A DNA stretch of 64,000 nucleotides from Brachypterus glaber (GCA_958510825.1 OY294045.1:96842988-96906987); one strand, 5' to 3'. Counted from the first letter of the stretch, positions 58,401 to 62,796 are shown. Program-made: numbers and translations. The notes: generated by a model not told the origin, from the sequence alone.

Positions 58401-61400
58401 GGGAGCTACGGCTCTTCGAAGATGACATATAGAATGAGAACAAAAAAAAGCATCAATAAAATTTTAATGCTGCAGGGTGATTCTTCATTTAAAACTAAGC
58501 AAAAAAGTATTCTTTACCAAAACACCTTTTAAAAAGTAACGTTTTTGGTGGCACAAAATGTTACTTCCTCCTAATTGCATTTTTTTATAACGGTTGCTCC
58601 TAGGGACACTAGATCTAGGTCTTAAGTTAGCAAGGCGCCTTGCTAACTTAAGACTTAGATCTAGTGTCCCTAGTTGCTCGTACAGTGTTTCACTCTCGGT
58701 TACACTATATGACATTTTTTATGTATTTTTACTGAAGGAATCTATATTTTTTACAAAAAATACAAAAAACATACACATAAAAAAGTTTGGGGCAAAAATG
58801 TGTTAAGCCTCACATATTTTGTCCATCTAGGCACGCCTCTGGATAAATTCAAAAAATTAATTAACACAAACTTATTGCCCTTATTAATACCAGTATACGT
58901 GAAAAAGCTCGTCGCTCGAGCTGAAAGGGATAAAAACCTTATTTTTATTACAATTTTAAAGGGCCGTAGCTTCCTTAGGGTTCATTTCCGGACCAACCTT
59001 TATAGGAACTTTTTTTCATATTTTTTAATGTAGAATCATTCCTTAAAATATCTACATTCGACTCTGTTACACCCTATATAAACATTTTCTCCAAACCAAG
59101 TCACATGACAATATGAGGAGTGCCGGATCAAAAGCCGTCATTGAATAATATACTATTATCCACGGCCGTGATTATTGGGCCTATTAATGACGGGTCTGTA
59201 GAAATAAGCCGTTTAATAGTATATTAAAGTACTAGTTTCATAACATACGTTTTTAGCGCACGAGTACTAGTGCTCTAAAAACGTGTTATGAAACGAGTGC
59301 TTTATATAATTTTTTCTATTTTGCTCTAAAATTTAAAAAACTCACATTTAAATTGATGACTGATTTATGGATTTTTGTTTTGGGTTGGCATTACAGTTTA
59401 CACTAAGAACAAATGATATTTTAATATATTTTACAGTCATCTCTTCTTTTTTTACTGCAACTAACCAGTCCACAATTTTAACACGGTAAAAAATAACCCA
59501 AACACAAAATTTTGTAAAAAATTAAACTTTAAATCGACATTGACATTTGCACGCAAAACGTCAAGAGATAGGCTTTTGTATGTTGCCAACCCAACAAAAA
59601 AAAAGGTAGAGACCTCTTATGGGCCTATAAGAACACGCAAAATGCGTGTGATTATGAGCTTATAAGAGTCGCAAAATAGAAAAAATTTAAAACGACCGTG
59701 GATAAAGTATAAAATTCTACCCGCGTATAATAGATTAATTGCATCTCATTGAATAATAAACTAATTTTAAATATTTTTCGTACTGCACAAAGATTTTGGC
59801 ACCCCTTCTCCCATTATTCAAAACAAAGAAATTGAGTTAAATGATTATTATGATTATAGTATTTTTTTAAATAACACAGGTTTACAAAAACAAAGTCAGG
59901 ACTATTTGACCGGACTATGGTATTCCTAGATATTTTGGCGCCCTGAATCAGATCCCGGGGTCAGTTTTGCCCCATCACGTCAGGAAAACGAGATTTCAAG
60001 GTCATTTGAGGTCAAAATGGTGATTTTTTTGAAGCGGCCCCGCGACAATATCTCAAGCGACCTGTTAACTTCACGGGTAACTGTGTAGGTCTTGAATACT
60101 TTCTTAACGTTGAGATGTGGTCCCGGGGCCGCTTCCATAAAATCACCATTTTGACCTCCAAATGATCTTGAAATCTCGTTTTTCTGACGTGATGGGGCAA
60201 AACTGACCCCGGGATATGATTCAGGGCGCCAAAATACCTAGGAATGCCATGGTCCAGTCAAATAGTCCTGACTTTTTTGTAAACCTGTGTAATTAACCCC
60301 TTAACACACCACTTTATTTTCAGAAAAGTGGTTAATTTTTCACCATTTTTTTTAATTTATTTATTAACCCTAAGAAAATACAGGATTCAGGTAAATATCA
60401 CAGAAAATATAAATAATTTTTTATTTCTTAATTTTTATTCTAGACTGAAGGGCAATAACAAGTTATATTTTAAAAATTTTTAAAAAACTTCATTTTCTAA
60501 AAGTATAATTTCGCCCGAGTTAACTCGGGTAAGCGGAAAAGAGCCAACCTACTTTCAATGAGTTAACTCGGTGTTAAAGTGTGAATCAAACATGGTTAAA
60601 AAAGTGTCGGAAGTTTAATTTTATTTCATTTATATATAACTCAAATCTGTATAAATTTTCGTGAAACTCATAAATTAAATTGAAATTTTTCGAATTATTC
60701 ATCAAAAACTATGAAAATTAGTAAGCATTGAAGTGTGACGATGAATATCTTTTAAACACTTAATTTAATGGACAAATCATAAGAGACCATTTTTGTAGAG
60801 CAGTTAATTTCCTACAAAACCATGAATTCCGCAATTCATAACAATTTTTTGTAAGAGAGTTATAAAATTTAAAAGCAAAACAGAAATGTCTCTTAAAATA
60901 ATCAAACTTTAACCTTTGATATCTTTTAAACGGTGAGGTTTACGAAAAAATTGTAAGAAACCTTTTTTGTAGAGCGTTCGATTTCCTACAAGAATATGAG
61001 GAGAGATACTTTTTAACGAACAGTTGTCAAAGAGATATGAATTTTTGTTTCTAATACTGAGTAAAAAATGGAAAGTAAAGTTGTAAAGCGGAGTACCTTT
61101 TTATCAAAATTAAGAGCTCATATTTGGTGAGAATTTTATAGAGGTGTCTAGAAACCGATTTTTCGGAGTATAAAAAAAAAATAGTCGGTTTGTTTGACCC
61201 ACACTATGTAGGGTCTATTATTATAATAACTATGGTCTGTACCTTCAAGCAAGATAGTAAATTAAAAATTGCACAGTAAATATTTTTACAACAGGTTTGA
61301 ATAGTATATGTTTGTGTATAGAATATAGTTACCCAGACAGCACAAAGATGACTTTAAGAGATCTTAAAGATGTCGTAGCTCGTCATTCAAGACGTCTTAA

Positions 61401-62660
61401 GAACGTCGGTTTTCGCCGCATATCTTAAAGACGTCTTAACGACGTCGTATGTTACAAAAGGTAACGTCTTTAAGGCATCTTTTTTAAGACGCCTTACTGG
61501 CGCCTTGCGCAGGCTACTTTACAACATAATACCCCCTCCCATTTACGTTGCTAGGTATGGTCGTATTGATATAAAAAGCGTAATTAGAATGAGAGGTAAT
61601 TTGTTTGTCAAAAAAAGATATTAAAAAAATGTATTTTTTCTTTATTTTTTTAATTTTTTTTTTAATTTTTTTTTGAAAATTTCTTTTTTGAATTTTTTTT
61701 AATTTTTTTCGTTTTTCAATAAAAGATCTTTAAAAAAATGGTATTTTTTTTAATAGTTGATTGTGGTTAATTTATTTTTAGCGATGAGTATTGAAGTTAA
61801 GACGTCTTGTACTGATATTTAAAAAAAATCTTATAATCATAATCAGATATCTTTTAAACATCCTTAAAAAGAAGTCCATAAGATATCCTTTTTATGTCTT
61901 TAGGTGTCCAGACATAATTAAGATCTAAAAAAGACGTCTTTAAGATATCATGTGCTGTCTGGGTATGGTTAATAAAATAAACTATGCAGTATATTCAAAC
62001 ATCCAATATCCAAATCTGTTTTGAAAATATTCACTGTGTGATTTTTCTTTTACTATCTTGCTTGAAAAACAGACCATATAATAGTTTGATCTTCAACTGC
62101 AACAAAAGTTATGAAGCTAAAGTTTGCAACGTTTTTTTGCAACAAAAATTCAAATAGTATATTAAAGTACTAGTTTCATAACATACGTTTTTAGCGCACC
62201 AGTACAAGTTTAGAAAACAAGCTTGCAAAAAATCATTGCAAACTTCAGCTTTAACAAAAGTTCTGTAACAGTACACCTGAATGAACTAACACCAACTTCA
62301 CCAGCTTGCGCAACAAGTTGGTAAAAGTTTAATATCACTTTGTTTAGACACAACGGCTTATCATGTTACAATGCTATGGGTACTTACTTGGTCTAGAATG
62401 ATGTTCGTGTCCAATATGATATAATGGTTGTATTTGAATAACAAACACTTATTTTGGTGTTCTGATGATAAATTTGATTCAATACTTTGGCAGTGATCAC
62501 AGGATTTAAACCCACAGAAGATATCATCTCGGATATAATGTTCTCTGACATGCTGCAACAGTTTTGTAAATAATAACAATAATAATGGCTTAAATCATAA
62601 CTTTACCTTTAAGAAGTTTCCAATTCTATTTTTCTTGATAAATGACTTCGTGGTAAACAT
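25246..62660 (-). CDS. Dis3: Dis3/Rrp44, exosome catalytic ribonuclease (13 exons, complete)
   Basis: Catalytic subunit of the RNA exosome: a processive 3'-5' exoribonuclease (RNB domain) with a PIN endonuclease, acting in nuclear and cytoplasmic RNA decay and processing. Join, on the minus strand: 62660-62607, 62552-62388, 58279-58122, 51936-51761, 49449-49223, 47052-46815, 44418-44258, 44175-44029, 40279-40049, 37910-37645, 34656-34023, 29698-29543, 25488-25246. All introns are GT-AG, every phase closes, and the product is 951 residues (human DIS3 is about 958). Visible in order: CR3 cysteines C31/C36/C39; PIN acidic residues near D66, E94, D143, D168; cold-shock-like region ~190-440; RNB signature [10 protein letters not shown] at 459-468; [11 protein letters not shown] in exon 11; S1 region ~820-915; Lys/Arg-rich tail that could be a nuclear signal. 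Introns range from 54 bp to 6.2 kb and are full of TEs. The gene converges with WDR77. Confidence 0.96.
25515..25620. repeat. Family Z fragment (GAAGCTGAAGTTTGCAACG)
   Basis: GAAGCTGAAGTTTGCAACG and AAAGTACTAGTTTCATAACATA also occur at 62105-62210. Related pieces lie at 27880-28055, 38400-38531 and 59214-59300. It begins about 32 nt from Dis3 exon 13. Confidence 0.6.
26097..26960 (-). pseudogene. Transposase C-terminal fragment, pogo/jerky-like, frameshifted
   Basis: Minus-strand reading gives [20 protein letters not shown] (~26745), then after a frame change in an A-run near 26710 a 200-codon frame: [20 protein letters not shown], a Lys/Arg-rich stretch, a Ser/Asp/Glu-rich linker, and [18 protein letters not shown]...[11 protein letters not shown]...[13 protein letters not shown]. 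'PFK.ALFWPE' followed by a basic segment and a 'V.YEGE..PG' fold is the layout of C-terminal tails in insect pogo/Tigger/jerky-like transposases and their domesticated relatives. No DDE core is present. It lies in Dis3 intron 12, same strand as Dis3. Confidence 0.5.
26961..27879. other. Dis3 intron 12 sequence without recognised features
   Basis: AT-rich. No open frame with protein-like character and no repeat match noticed inside the window. Confidence 0.35.
27880..28070. repeat. Family Z fragment
   Basis: GCACGAGTACAAGTTTAGAAAACGAG...GTGCTTTAATATACTATTTG followed by AAAAAAACGTTGCAAACTTC matches 62090-62245 in inverse order and 38400-38531. Confidence 0.55.
28118..28958 (-). mobile_element. 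Family A minisatellite-bearing element (copy 2, reverse)
   Basis: Ends in GAAAGCTCTTTTACTGGGCA then GTG. Internal ~97-bp units (CGTGAAAA...GGGGTTTTTGAGGTTG) occupy about 28440-28900. The GATCGGTCGGTCGATCGG tract at the left is also in copies 3 and 4. Confidence 0.8.
28960..29540. other. Dis3 intron 12, near the exon 12 donor
   Basis: AT-rich. Some resemblance to family A flanking tracts, no open frame. Includes CAAGATGGCGGCGAAAATTT at 29202. Confidence 0.3.
29543..29698 (-). CDS. Dis3: Dis3 exon 12 (start of S1 domain)
   Basis: Encodes residues 820-871: [20 protein letters not shown], then [16 protein letters not shown], matching the Rrp44 S1 RNA-binding domain. Acceptor TTCTAG, donor GTAAGT, phase 0 on both sides. 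Confidence 0.93.
29735..30200. repeat. Left arm of a large inverted repeat (partner 32090-32540)
   Basis: Shared inverse blocks: TTGGATCCTTGTAGTAATCG, CTGGATTTGGCTGTTGGTGG (inverse), ACATCTTTTACACCAATGAT and GACGCAGATT. The arms are ~400-460 bp, separated by ~1.9 kb that holds retrotransposon debris. It starts about 36 nt from Dis3 exon 12. Confidence 0.75.
30320..30970. other. AT-rich spacer with an hAT-like CAGTGGTTCTCAA end
   Basis: CAGTGGTTCTCAA at about 30332 is the sequence of many hAT transposon termini, but no matching right end could be fixed (a weak TAGTGCCGTGGTTCCCTAGA lies at 31848). No gene. Confidence 0.3.
30980..31090 (-). mobile_element. 3' tail of a non-LTR retrotransposon
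   Basis: Minus strand reads ATGAATAAACGAATTGAATT followed by GAATTTAATC, an AATAAA signal then a short GAATT repeat, the usual end of CR1/Jockey-type LINEs. Confidence 0.45.
31240..31806 (-). pseudogene. Retrotransposon RNase H region, degenerate
   Basis: Minus strand reads [20 protein letters not shown] then [18 protein letters not shown] and a stop, followed in shifted frames by [20 protein letters not shown] and [13 protein letters not shown]. 'GHEGV.GNE.AD..AREG' is the RNase H motif of I/LOA/R1-type LINEs, and 'C..C...PE..EHIIC.C' is their C-terminal zinc knuckle. Several frameshifts; dead copy. Confidence 0.65.
32090..32540. repeat. Right arm of a large inverted repeat (partner 29735-30200)
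   Basis: Carries the inverse of the left-arm blocks, then continues into a TTTTTTCTCTCCTAGTAGGAG segment shared with 24590-24625. Confidence 0.75.
32690..33280. repeat. Dispersed repeats in Dis3 intron 11
   Basis: 32690-33015 holds two inverted versions of the block seen at 23075-23310, and 33010-33280 copies 24491-24740. Non-coding. Confidence 0.6.
33320..34002. mobile_element. Family C element, half copy (Dis3 intron 11)
   Basis: Only the right arm and centre remain; it ends GCTATTTCAAATACACCGTG. It ends 20 nt from the exon 11 edge, just beyond the GTAAGT donor. Confidence 0.8.
34023..34656 (-). CDS. Dis3: Dis3 exon 11 (RNB, largest exon)
   Basis: Encodes residues 608-819: [54 protein letters not shown], the family signature [18 protein letters not shown] and [12 protein letters not shown]. 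Donor GTAAGT. Repeat elements sit 26 nt upstream and 20 nt downstream of this exon. Confidence 0.96.
34683..35353. mobile_element. Family E element (copy 2), abutting Dis3 exon 11
   Basis: Starts with the ACATCGGCACTTAGTG hairpin end, 26 nt upstream of exon 11, and ends AGTGCCGATGTTTTGA then GCTTGCAACGTTTCATCTAG. Internal blocks are as in copies 1 and 3. Confidence 0.75.
35354..35739. other. Dis3 intron 10, unassigned
   Basis: AT-rich sequence between the family E element and the Penelope-like insertion. No feature recognised. Confidence 0.35.
35829..35870 (-). ncRNA. Hammerhead-ribozyme-like motif, left arm
   Basis: Inverse of the right-arm motif, with the same CTGAAGA, GTCTCT/AGAGAC stem, GAAA and ACGTC. 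Same reservation about the extra T. Confidence 0.5.
35911..36153 (-). pseudogene. Penelope-like GIY-YIG region, C-terminus (left arm)
   Basis: [20 protein letters not shown], then REAIE-like [20 protein letters not shown], the C-terminal half of the GIY-YIG endonuclease domain in Penelope-like retroelements (the 'SAVAEH...GH' and 'RE..EI..HP.N.NRD.GY' segments). Its last 60 codons are identical to those of the right arm. The 5' part, with the reverse transcriptase and GIY-YIG start, is missing. Confidence 0.75.
36159..36461 (+). pseudogene. Penelope-like GIY-YIG region, C-terminus (right arm)
   Basis: Slightly longer than the left arm: [20 protein letters not shown], then [37 protein letters not shown] and a stop after NNHNSS. 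GET-R-ISTRL-EH is the helix after the YIG strand in this endonuclease. It is truncated at the 5' side within the domain. Confidence 0.78.
36502..36543 (+). ncRNA. Hammerhead-ribozyme-like motif, right arm
   Basis: CTGAAGA (36505-36511), one unpaired T, stem GTCTCT/AGAGAC around AGTAGTA, then GAAA (36532-36535) and a self-complementary ACGT followed by C (36539), the expected cleavage position. GGA after it can pair with TCC before CTGAAGA as a short stem I. Penelope-like elements are known to carry such ribozymes, often with tiny stem III that works as a dimer. The extra T before stem II departs from the consensus. Confidence 0.5.
36605..36923. other. Dis3 intron 10, unassigned
   Basis: AT-rich, with a short (GAT)n microsatellite at 36762-36780. 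Nothing else seen. Confidence 0.4.
36924..37602. mobile_element. Family C element with deleted centre (Dis3 intron 10)
   Basis: CACGGTGTATTTGAAATAGC at the left and GCTATTTCAAATACACCGTG at the right, only 679 bp: the central part present at 23315-24487 is missing (junction near 37130). Confidence 0.8.
37645..37910 (-). CDS. Dis3: Dis3 exon 10 (RNB)
   Basis: Encodes residues 520-607 plus two bases: [22 protein letters not shown], the MTYEEAQ helix and [18 protein letters not shown]. Donor GTAATT. A palindromic repeat element ends about 42 nt downstream of the donor edge. Confidence 0.94.
37998..38531. repeat. Dispersed repeat X (copy 1; inverse copy 59214-59693)
   Basis: CTCTTATAAGCTTATAATCA, GCATTTTGCGTGTTCTTATA and CAAATGTCAATGTCG recur in inverse order at 59520-59690, and the GTTTCATAACACGTTTTTAG end at 59214-59340. 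Both copies are in Dis3 introns, in opposite orientations. Confidence 0.7.
38650..39082. mobile_element. Foldback element S (~430 bp)
   Basis: Two ~200-bp inverted arms meeting near 38866 (CTAACTAGGTCGTAGGAAAA and inverse CCTACGACCTAGTTAG). ATATGTAAAATCAG.TGA appears in both arms, and a partial copy is at 57070-57200. No coding potential. Confidence 0.75.
39083..40048. other. Dis3 intron 9, unassigned
   Basis: AT-rich, with a (GTTT)n tract at 39311-39330. No gene or clear element. Confidence 0.35.
40049..40279 (-). CDS. Dis3: Dis3 exon 9 (RNB active site)
   Basis: Encodes residues 443-519. [16 protein letters not shown] carries the magnesium-binding aspartates of the RNB exonuclease (D459, D465, D467, D468), followed by [15 protein letters not shown]. 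No key residue is missing. Donor GTATGT. Confidence 0.96.
40355..41095. mobile_element. Minisatellite-filled element U (Dis3 intron 8)
   Basis: TGACCGC at the left and GCGGTCA at the right. The outer parts (40375-40495, 40965-41075) are GAGGAACTC/GGAGGAACTCCGAA short tandem repeats; the middle (40610-40890) is a ~90-bp tandem with GGGGCGCCAAGTTTGG and AAACCGTCAGGGACAAAG. The open frames here are repeat artefacts. Confidence 0.7.
41353..42196 (+). mobile_element. Family A minisatellite-bearing element (copy 3)
   Basis: CACTGCCCAGTAAAAGAGCT at the left, GGGAAAGCAATACCCAGTG at the right, with about four ~97-bp units between 41400 and 41840. It contains the GATCGATCGACCGACCGATC tract. Best copy for defining the ends. 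Confidence 0.8.
42197..43119. other. Dis3 intron 8, with repeat I fragment
   Basis: 42780-42932 is a ~150-bp copy of repeat I. An imperfect duplication of GATTTTAACGACAGATAGATAAATTTCT (in parts) lies at 42323 and 42690. No gene. Confidence 0.45.
43120..43936. mobile_element. Inverted-repeat element M with ~62-bp minisatellite
   Basis: Arms of ~80 bp: CACCGCAGTAATGAGAAGAA at the left, inverse TTCTTCTCATTACTGCGGTG at the right, continuing through CATGCGCACTG and CGTCAAAACAAAAATAAG. The centre (43420-43640) has about 3.5 units of GGGAGGCGTTGGTTTACGTT...GGTTTGGTAGTTTGCTG. Confidence 0.8.
44029..44175 (-). CDS. Dis3: Dis3 exon 8
   Basis: Encodes residues 394-442: [20 protein letters not shown], then [20 protein letters not shown]. 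It is separated from exon 7 by an 82-bp intron. Donor GTAAGT, phase 0. Confidence 0.94.
44258..44418 (-). CDS. Dis3: Dis3 exon 7 (second cold-shock domain)
   Basis: Encodes residues 340 (completed) to 393, with [14 protein letters not shown] and the conserved [11 protein letters not shown]. Donor GTAAGA. A separate repeat element starts 26 nt upstream of the exon. Confidence 0.94.
44445..45328. mobile_element. Element N with AACGTTA-rich tandem repeats, abutting Dis3 exon 7
   Basis: CCCTGGTAGAAA at the left, TTTCTACTAGGG at the right. 44510-44660 is a ~57-bp tandem (ATAAATCTAAC...AAAACTAACGTTTGACAAAA), and the right part has repeated TCTAACGTTAGA palindromes. It starts 26 nt upstream of exon 7. 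Confidence 0.7.
45329..45670. other. Dis3 intron 6, unassigned
   Basis: No gene or clear element in this stretch. Confidence 0.35.
45671..46378. mobile_element. Family E element (copy 3, reverse)
   Basis: Starts AACTAGATGAAACGTTGCAA, then CATCGGCACTATTGTACACT, and ends in the AGTGCCGATGT side of the hairpin end. Directly followed by a truncated family F MITE. Confidence 0.75.
46379..46552. mobile_element. Family F hairpin MITE (copy 3, left-truncated)
   Basis: Begins inside the left arm (AAAAATCGCACAGTAAATAT) and keeps the whole right arm to AACAGACC. The family E element replaced its left end. Confidence 0.75.
46815..47052 (-). CDS. Dis3: Dis3 exon 6 (cold-shock region)
   Basis: Encodes residues 261-339. 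[16 protein letters not shown] and [18 protein letters not shown] are the typical Rrp44 motifs, separated by an acidic linker. Donor GTAAAA, phase 1. Confidence 0.94.
47144..47812 (+). repeat. Dispersed repeat I (copy 3, uninterrupted)
   Basis: Matches 1705-3408 without element J, which shows that J inserted into an existing repeat. It ends with CATTCCGCGCAAGCGG and GGTCCCGCGAGCG, the GC-rich tail. Confidence 0.7.
47933..48686. mobile_element. Inverted-repeat element L (754 bp), TA-flanked
   Basis: TA, then CACTCAGAAAATGTCATTGT at the left; the inverse ends TTTTCTGAGTG then TA. The arms, ~130 bp, share AATATTAAATTTTATTTG-like and ATCGCCACCAT segments. Non-coding. Confidence 0.8.
48687..49222. 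other. GC-richer stretch in Dis3 intron 5
   Basis: 48710-49100 is clearly less AT-rich than the surroundings (GGACCGGCGCCAAACTGC, GCGCCCGGGTAGTATCACAG). No intact frame or known family recognised; possibly the 5' region of a retroelement. Confidence 0.35.
49223..49449 (-). CDS. Dis3: Dis3 exon 5 (PIN to CSD1)
   Basis: Encodes residues 186-260. It begins [10 protein letters not shown] and contains [18 protein letters not shown], the entry to the first cold-shock-like domain. Donor GTGAGT, phase 0. Confidence 0.93.
49450..50187. other. Dis3 intron 4 spacer with dispersed-repeat copy
   Basis: 49890-50090 is a copy of the 23075-23310 repeat. 49600-49880 contains GTGACTTAGTGCC/GCACTAAGTGACTTAGTGCC inverted motifs. 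No gene. Confidence 0.45.
50188..50333. mobile_element. Family O inverted-repeat element (146 bp)
   Basis: GTTCAAGTATTACGTAACGC at the left, GCGTTACGTAATACTTGAAC at the right, with G-runs of 10 and 12 in the centre. Confidence 0.8.
50427..51180. mobile_element. Foldback element P (~754 bp)
   Basis: TTTAGGGCCCTAAAAACCC at the left; GGGTTTTTAGGGCCCTAAA at the right. The arms (~350 bp) are inverted throughout, meeting in GTTGATGTTAAATGGCGC repeats near 50800. No coding content. Confidence 0.8.
51181..51582. mobile_element. Inverted-repeat element Q, abutting foldback P
   Basis: GGCGCCTTTTCACGAAGCAA at the left; TTGCTCCGTGAAAAGGC at the right. Many GCAAGTTT/AACTTGC motifs are repeated inside. 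Confidence 0.65.
51761..51936 (-). CDS. Dis3: Dis3 exon 4 (PIN domain)
   Basis: Encodes residues 127-184, including YNDRCIRQA (D143) and [10 protein letters not shown] (D168), completing the PIN acidic set. Ends at a GTAAAA donor with one base of codon 185. The 3.8-kb Tc1 transposon starts 21 nt upstream of its acceptor. Confidence 0.93.
51958..52663. repeat. Left terminal inverted repeat of the Tc1-like element
   Basis: 706 bp, inverted at 55063-55769 with scattered differences. Far longer than the usual 20-250 bp in this family. Confidence 0.88.
52751..53791 (+). CDS. Tc1-family transposase, intact
   Basis: 346 residues, no internal stop. It cuts and joins transposon ends at TA sites. N-terminal paired-like helix-turn-helix ([20 protein letters not shown], ~20-40), basic linker, second helix-turn-helix ([20 protein letters not shown], ~80-100), and a DDE core: D in VMFSDETR (~149), D in [18 protein letters not shown] (~244), and E in [17 protein letters not shown], with 34 residues between the second D and the E (DD34E, the Tc1 spacing). 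~340 residues is the usual family length. The ATG directly precedes the recognisable domain. The only apparently functional TE protein here besides the split LINE ORF2. Confidence 0.95.
   Translation: METSPEVAAQAVALLQEGHSQRYVAQQLNITRVAVRRVFQRFEETGSFSRRQGAGRHRCTSARDDRFIELNSLRNRRLNSVNLRSRLQETRGVAVSRSTIGRRLFERNLCSYKAATGPKLTANHRRARLQFARRHLNWDRNQWAKVMFSDETRICLFGNDARQRVYRHPGERYAQACIAEKVSYGGGSCMIWGGISLEAKTEPVFIIREERGRQRRSLTAERYVEEILEEHVVPYAGFIGDDFIYMQDNAKPHTAANVRRYLRDVGIDVLEWPANSPDLNPIEHLWDELKRRIRSRNPAPATIPELIIAVEEEWENIPQNTIRNLILSMSNRVQDVLRARGGNTRY
53831..54013. repeat. Long hairpin 3' of the transposase
   Basis: CACAAAATTTTGAAAAATGT at the left and its inverse at the right, with GTGTAATTAC, ACCTGTATAACTGG and ATTACAT all matching. 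Arms of ~75-80 bp around a short loop near 53920. It may be a MITE inserted in the transposon or a terminator-like hairpin. Confidence 0.8.
54020..54160. repeat. Minisatellite (TATTGTGTTCTGTTATTGAG)n
   Basis: About seven irregular units of 17-22 bp built from ATTCTGTTATTGTGT and GTTATTGAG motifs. Confidence 0.7.
55063..55769. repeat. Right terminal inverted repeat of the Tc1-like element
   Basis: Inverse partner of 51958-52663. Differences include small indels in A/T runs, so the arms have begun to diverge. Confidence 0.88.
55770..56607. other. Dis3 intron 3 spacer
   Basis: No gene. 56180-56260 holds repeated GGTCCAGTTAACCCTG / GGGGTTAACTGGTCCAGC motifs in both orientations, recurring once at 56400. 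Confidence 0.45.
56608..57474. mobile_element. Inverted-repeat element with CAGTG ends (hAT-like MITE)
   Basis: Left CAGTGATCGGACTTTGGACT, right inverse AGTCCGATCACTG-type; the repeat continues through TTTTTAACAGGT and CGCATTAAGGAAAAC for about 48 bp. CAGTG termini suggest hAT, but no clean 8-bp duplication is visible. It contains partial copies of family O (56969-57060) and foldback S (57070-57200). Confidence 0.65.
57480..58095 (-). mobile_element. 5'-truncated non-LTR retrotransposon
   Basis: Coding end at 58093-57905, then a 3' UTR with an AATAAA signal (57514-57509) and an (AAT)n end. Its 5' edge is about 30 nt inside Dis3 intron 3 from the exon 3 donor. The family differs from the LINE at 8.5 kb. 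Confidence 0.7.
57905..58093 (-). pseudogene. Reverse transcriptase C-terminal tail (LINE fragment)
   Basis: 62 codons to a stop: [20 protein letters not shown], then [20 protein letters not shown]. 'YN.LP.EI...' near the end is the usual C-terminus of CR1/Jockey-type ORF2. No RT core is present. Confidence 0.65.
58122..58279 (-). CDS. Dis3: Dis3 exon 3 (PIN domain)
   Basis: Encodes residues 74-125 plus two bases of codon 126. TVLKEV carries the second PIN acidic residue (E94). Donor GTAAGA. A TA-flanked inverted-repeat element begins only 19 nt upstream of the exon. Confidence 0.93.
58299..59075. mobile_element. Family D inverted-repeat element (copy 2), abutting Dis3 exon 3
   Basis: CAGGGTGTAACAGAGTCG at the left, CGACTCTGTTACACCCT at the right, TA-rich flanks. 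The arms share GTTCCTATAAAGGTTGGTCC. The centre carries a later palindromic insertion (58600-58673). It begins 19 nt upstream of exon 3. Confidence 0.8.
58600..58673. repeat. Near-perfect 74-bp palindrome without spacer
   Basis: Two 37-nt arms meet at CAAGGC|GCCTTG with a single mismatch. Flanked by TTGCTC on both sides, like a 6-bp target duplication. Absent from the related element at 4899-5580. Confidence 0.85.
59214..59693. repeat. Dispersed repeat X (copy 2, inverse of 37998-38531)
   Basis: GTACTAGTTTCATAACATAC ... GCGTGTGATTATGAGCTTAT. It lies directly beyond the family D element. Confidence 0.7.
59874..60290. mobile_element. Foldback element R (~417 bp)
   Basis: ACACAGGTTTACAAAAA at the left; GTAAACCTGTGT at the right. 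Arms ~170 bp with GTCAGTTTTGCCCCATCACG and its inverse, GC-richer than the surroundings. The open frame across one arm is not conserved in the other. Confidence 0.8.
60348..60410 (-). mobile_element. 3' UTR fragment of the LINE family at 8.5-12.1 kb
   Basis: AACCCTAAGAAAATACAGGA then TTCAGGTAAATATCACAG matches 8580-8630. A severely 5'-truncated insertion. Confidence 0.7.
60411..61229. other. Dis3 intron 2, unassigned
   Basis: AT-rich. Two loosely similar segments (60770-60840 and 60910-60990: TTGTAGAGC..TT.ATTTCCTACA) suggest an old duplication. No gene. Confidence 0.4.
61230..62078. mobile_element. Family F hairpin MITE (copy 4), interrupted by element G
   Basis: TATGGTCTGTACCTTCAAGC at the left and GCTTGAAAAACAGACCATA at the right. 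Split at ATAGTTA|TGTTT by the 632-bp element G. Confidence 0.8.
61332..61963. mobile_element. Element G (632 bp), TA-flanked, nested in family F
   Basis: CCCAGACAGCACAAAGATG at the left; ATCATGTGCTGTCTGGG at the right; duplicated TA. Dense AAGACGTCTTAA-type motifs inside. The CCCAG ends resemble family B (CCCAGGTAGC), suggesting one transposase group. Confidence 0.8.
62090..62245. repeat. Family Z repeat near the Dis3 5' end
   Basis: GAAGCTAAAGTTTGCAACG ... CATTGCAAACTTCAGCTTT forms terminal inverted repeats around a GTACTAGTTTCATAACATAC block. Confidence 0.65.
62388..62552 (-). CDS. Dis3: Dis3 exon 2 (CR3 motif and start of PIN domain)
   Basis: Encodes residues 19-73: VREHYIRDD, the cysteine cluster (C31, C36, C39) and the PIN-opening LDTN with acidic residue D66. 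Acceptor TTGCAG, donor GTAAGT, phase 0. Confidence 0.93.
62607..62660 (-). CDS. Dis3: Dis3 exon 1 (start codon)
   Basis: Encodes residues 1-18, starting [18 protein letters not shown], and ends at a GTAAAG donor. The ATG is chosen because the basic N-terminal segment leads directly into the conserved VREHYIRDD of exon 2 across a 54-bp intron. Confidence 0.9.
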
Positions 62661-62796
62661 TTTATAATCTTTTATAAACTAACTAATGCATTAAAACGAA
62701 ACGCTTTTAAAACAGTTTACACGTTTATAAAAATTTTAGGTTAAGTTTTTAACATATATAAATAGTGCGCTGTTGCCAAATCGCAGCAGGCATTTT
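62661..62796 (-). promoter_or_regulatory. Dis3 upstream region, only ~135 bp before a TE
   Basis: The sequence between the Dis3 ATG and the family A fragment is short and AT-rich, with no convincing TATA box. The 5' UTR and core promoter must lie here or within the TE fragment (inference). Confidence 0.35.

Noticed and set aside
59987..60240. Minus-strand 62-codon frame at 60.0-60.2 kb with a GC-rich composition
   Set aside because: It crosses the centre of foldback R, and the composition is that of the inverted arms.
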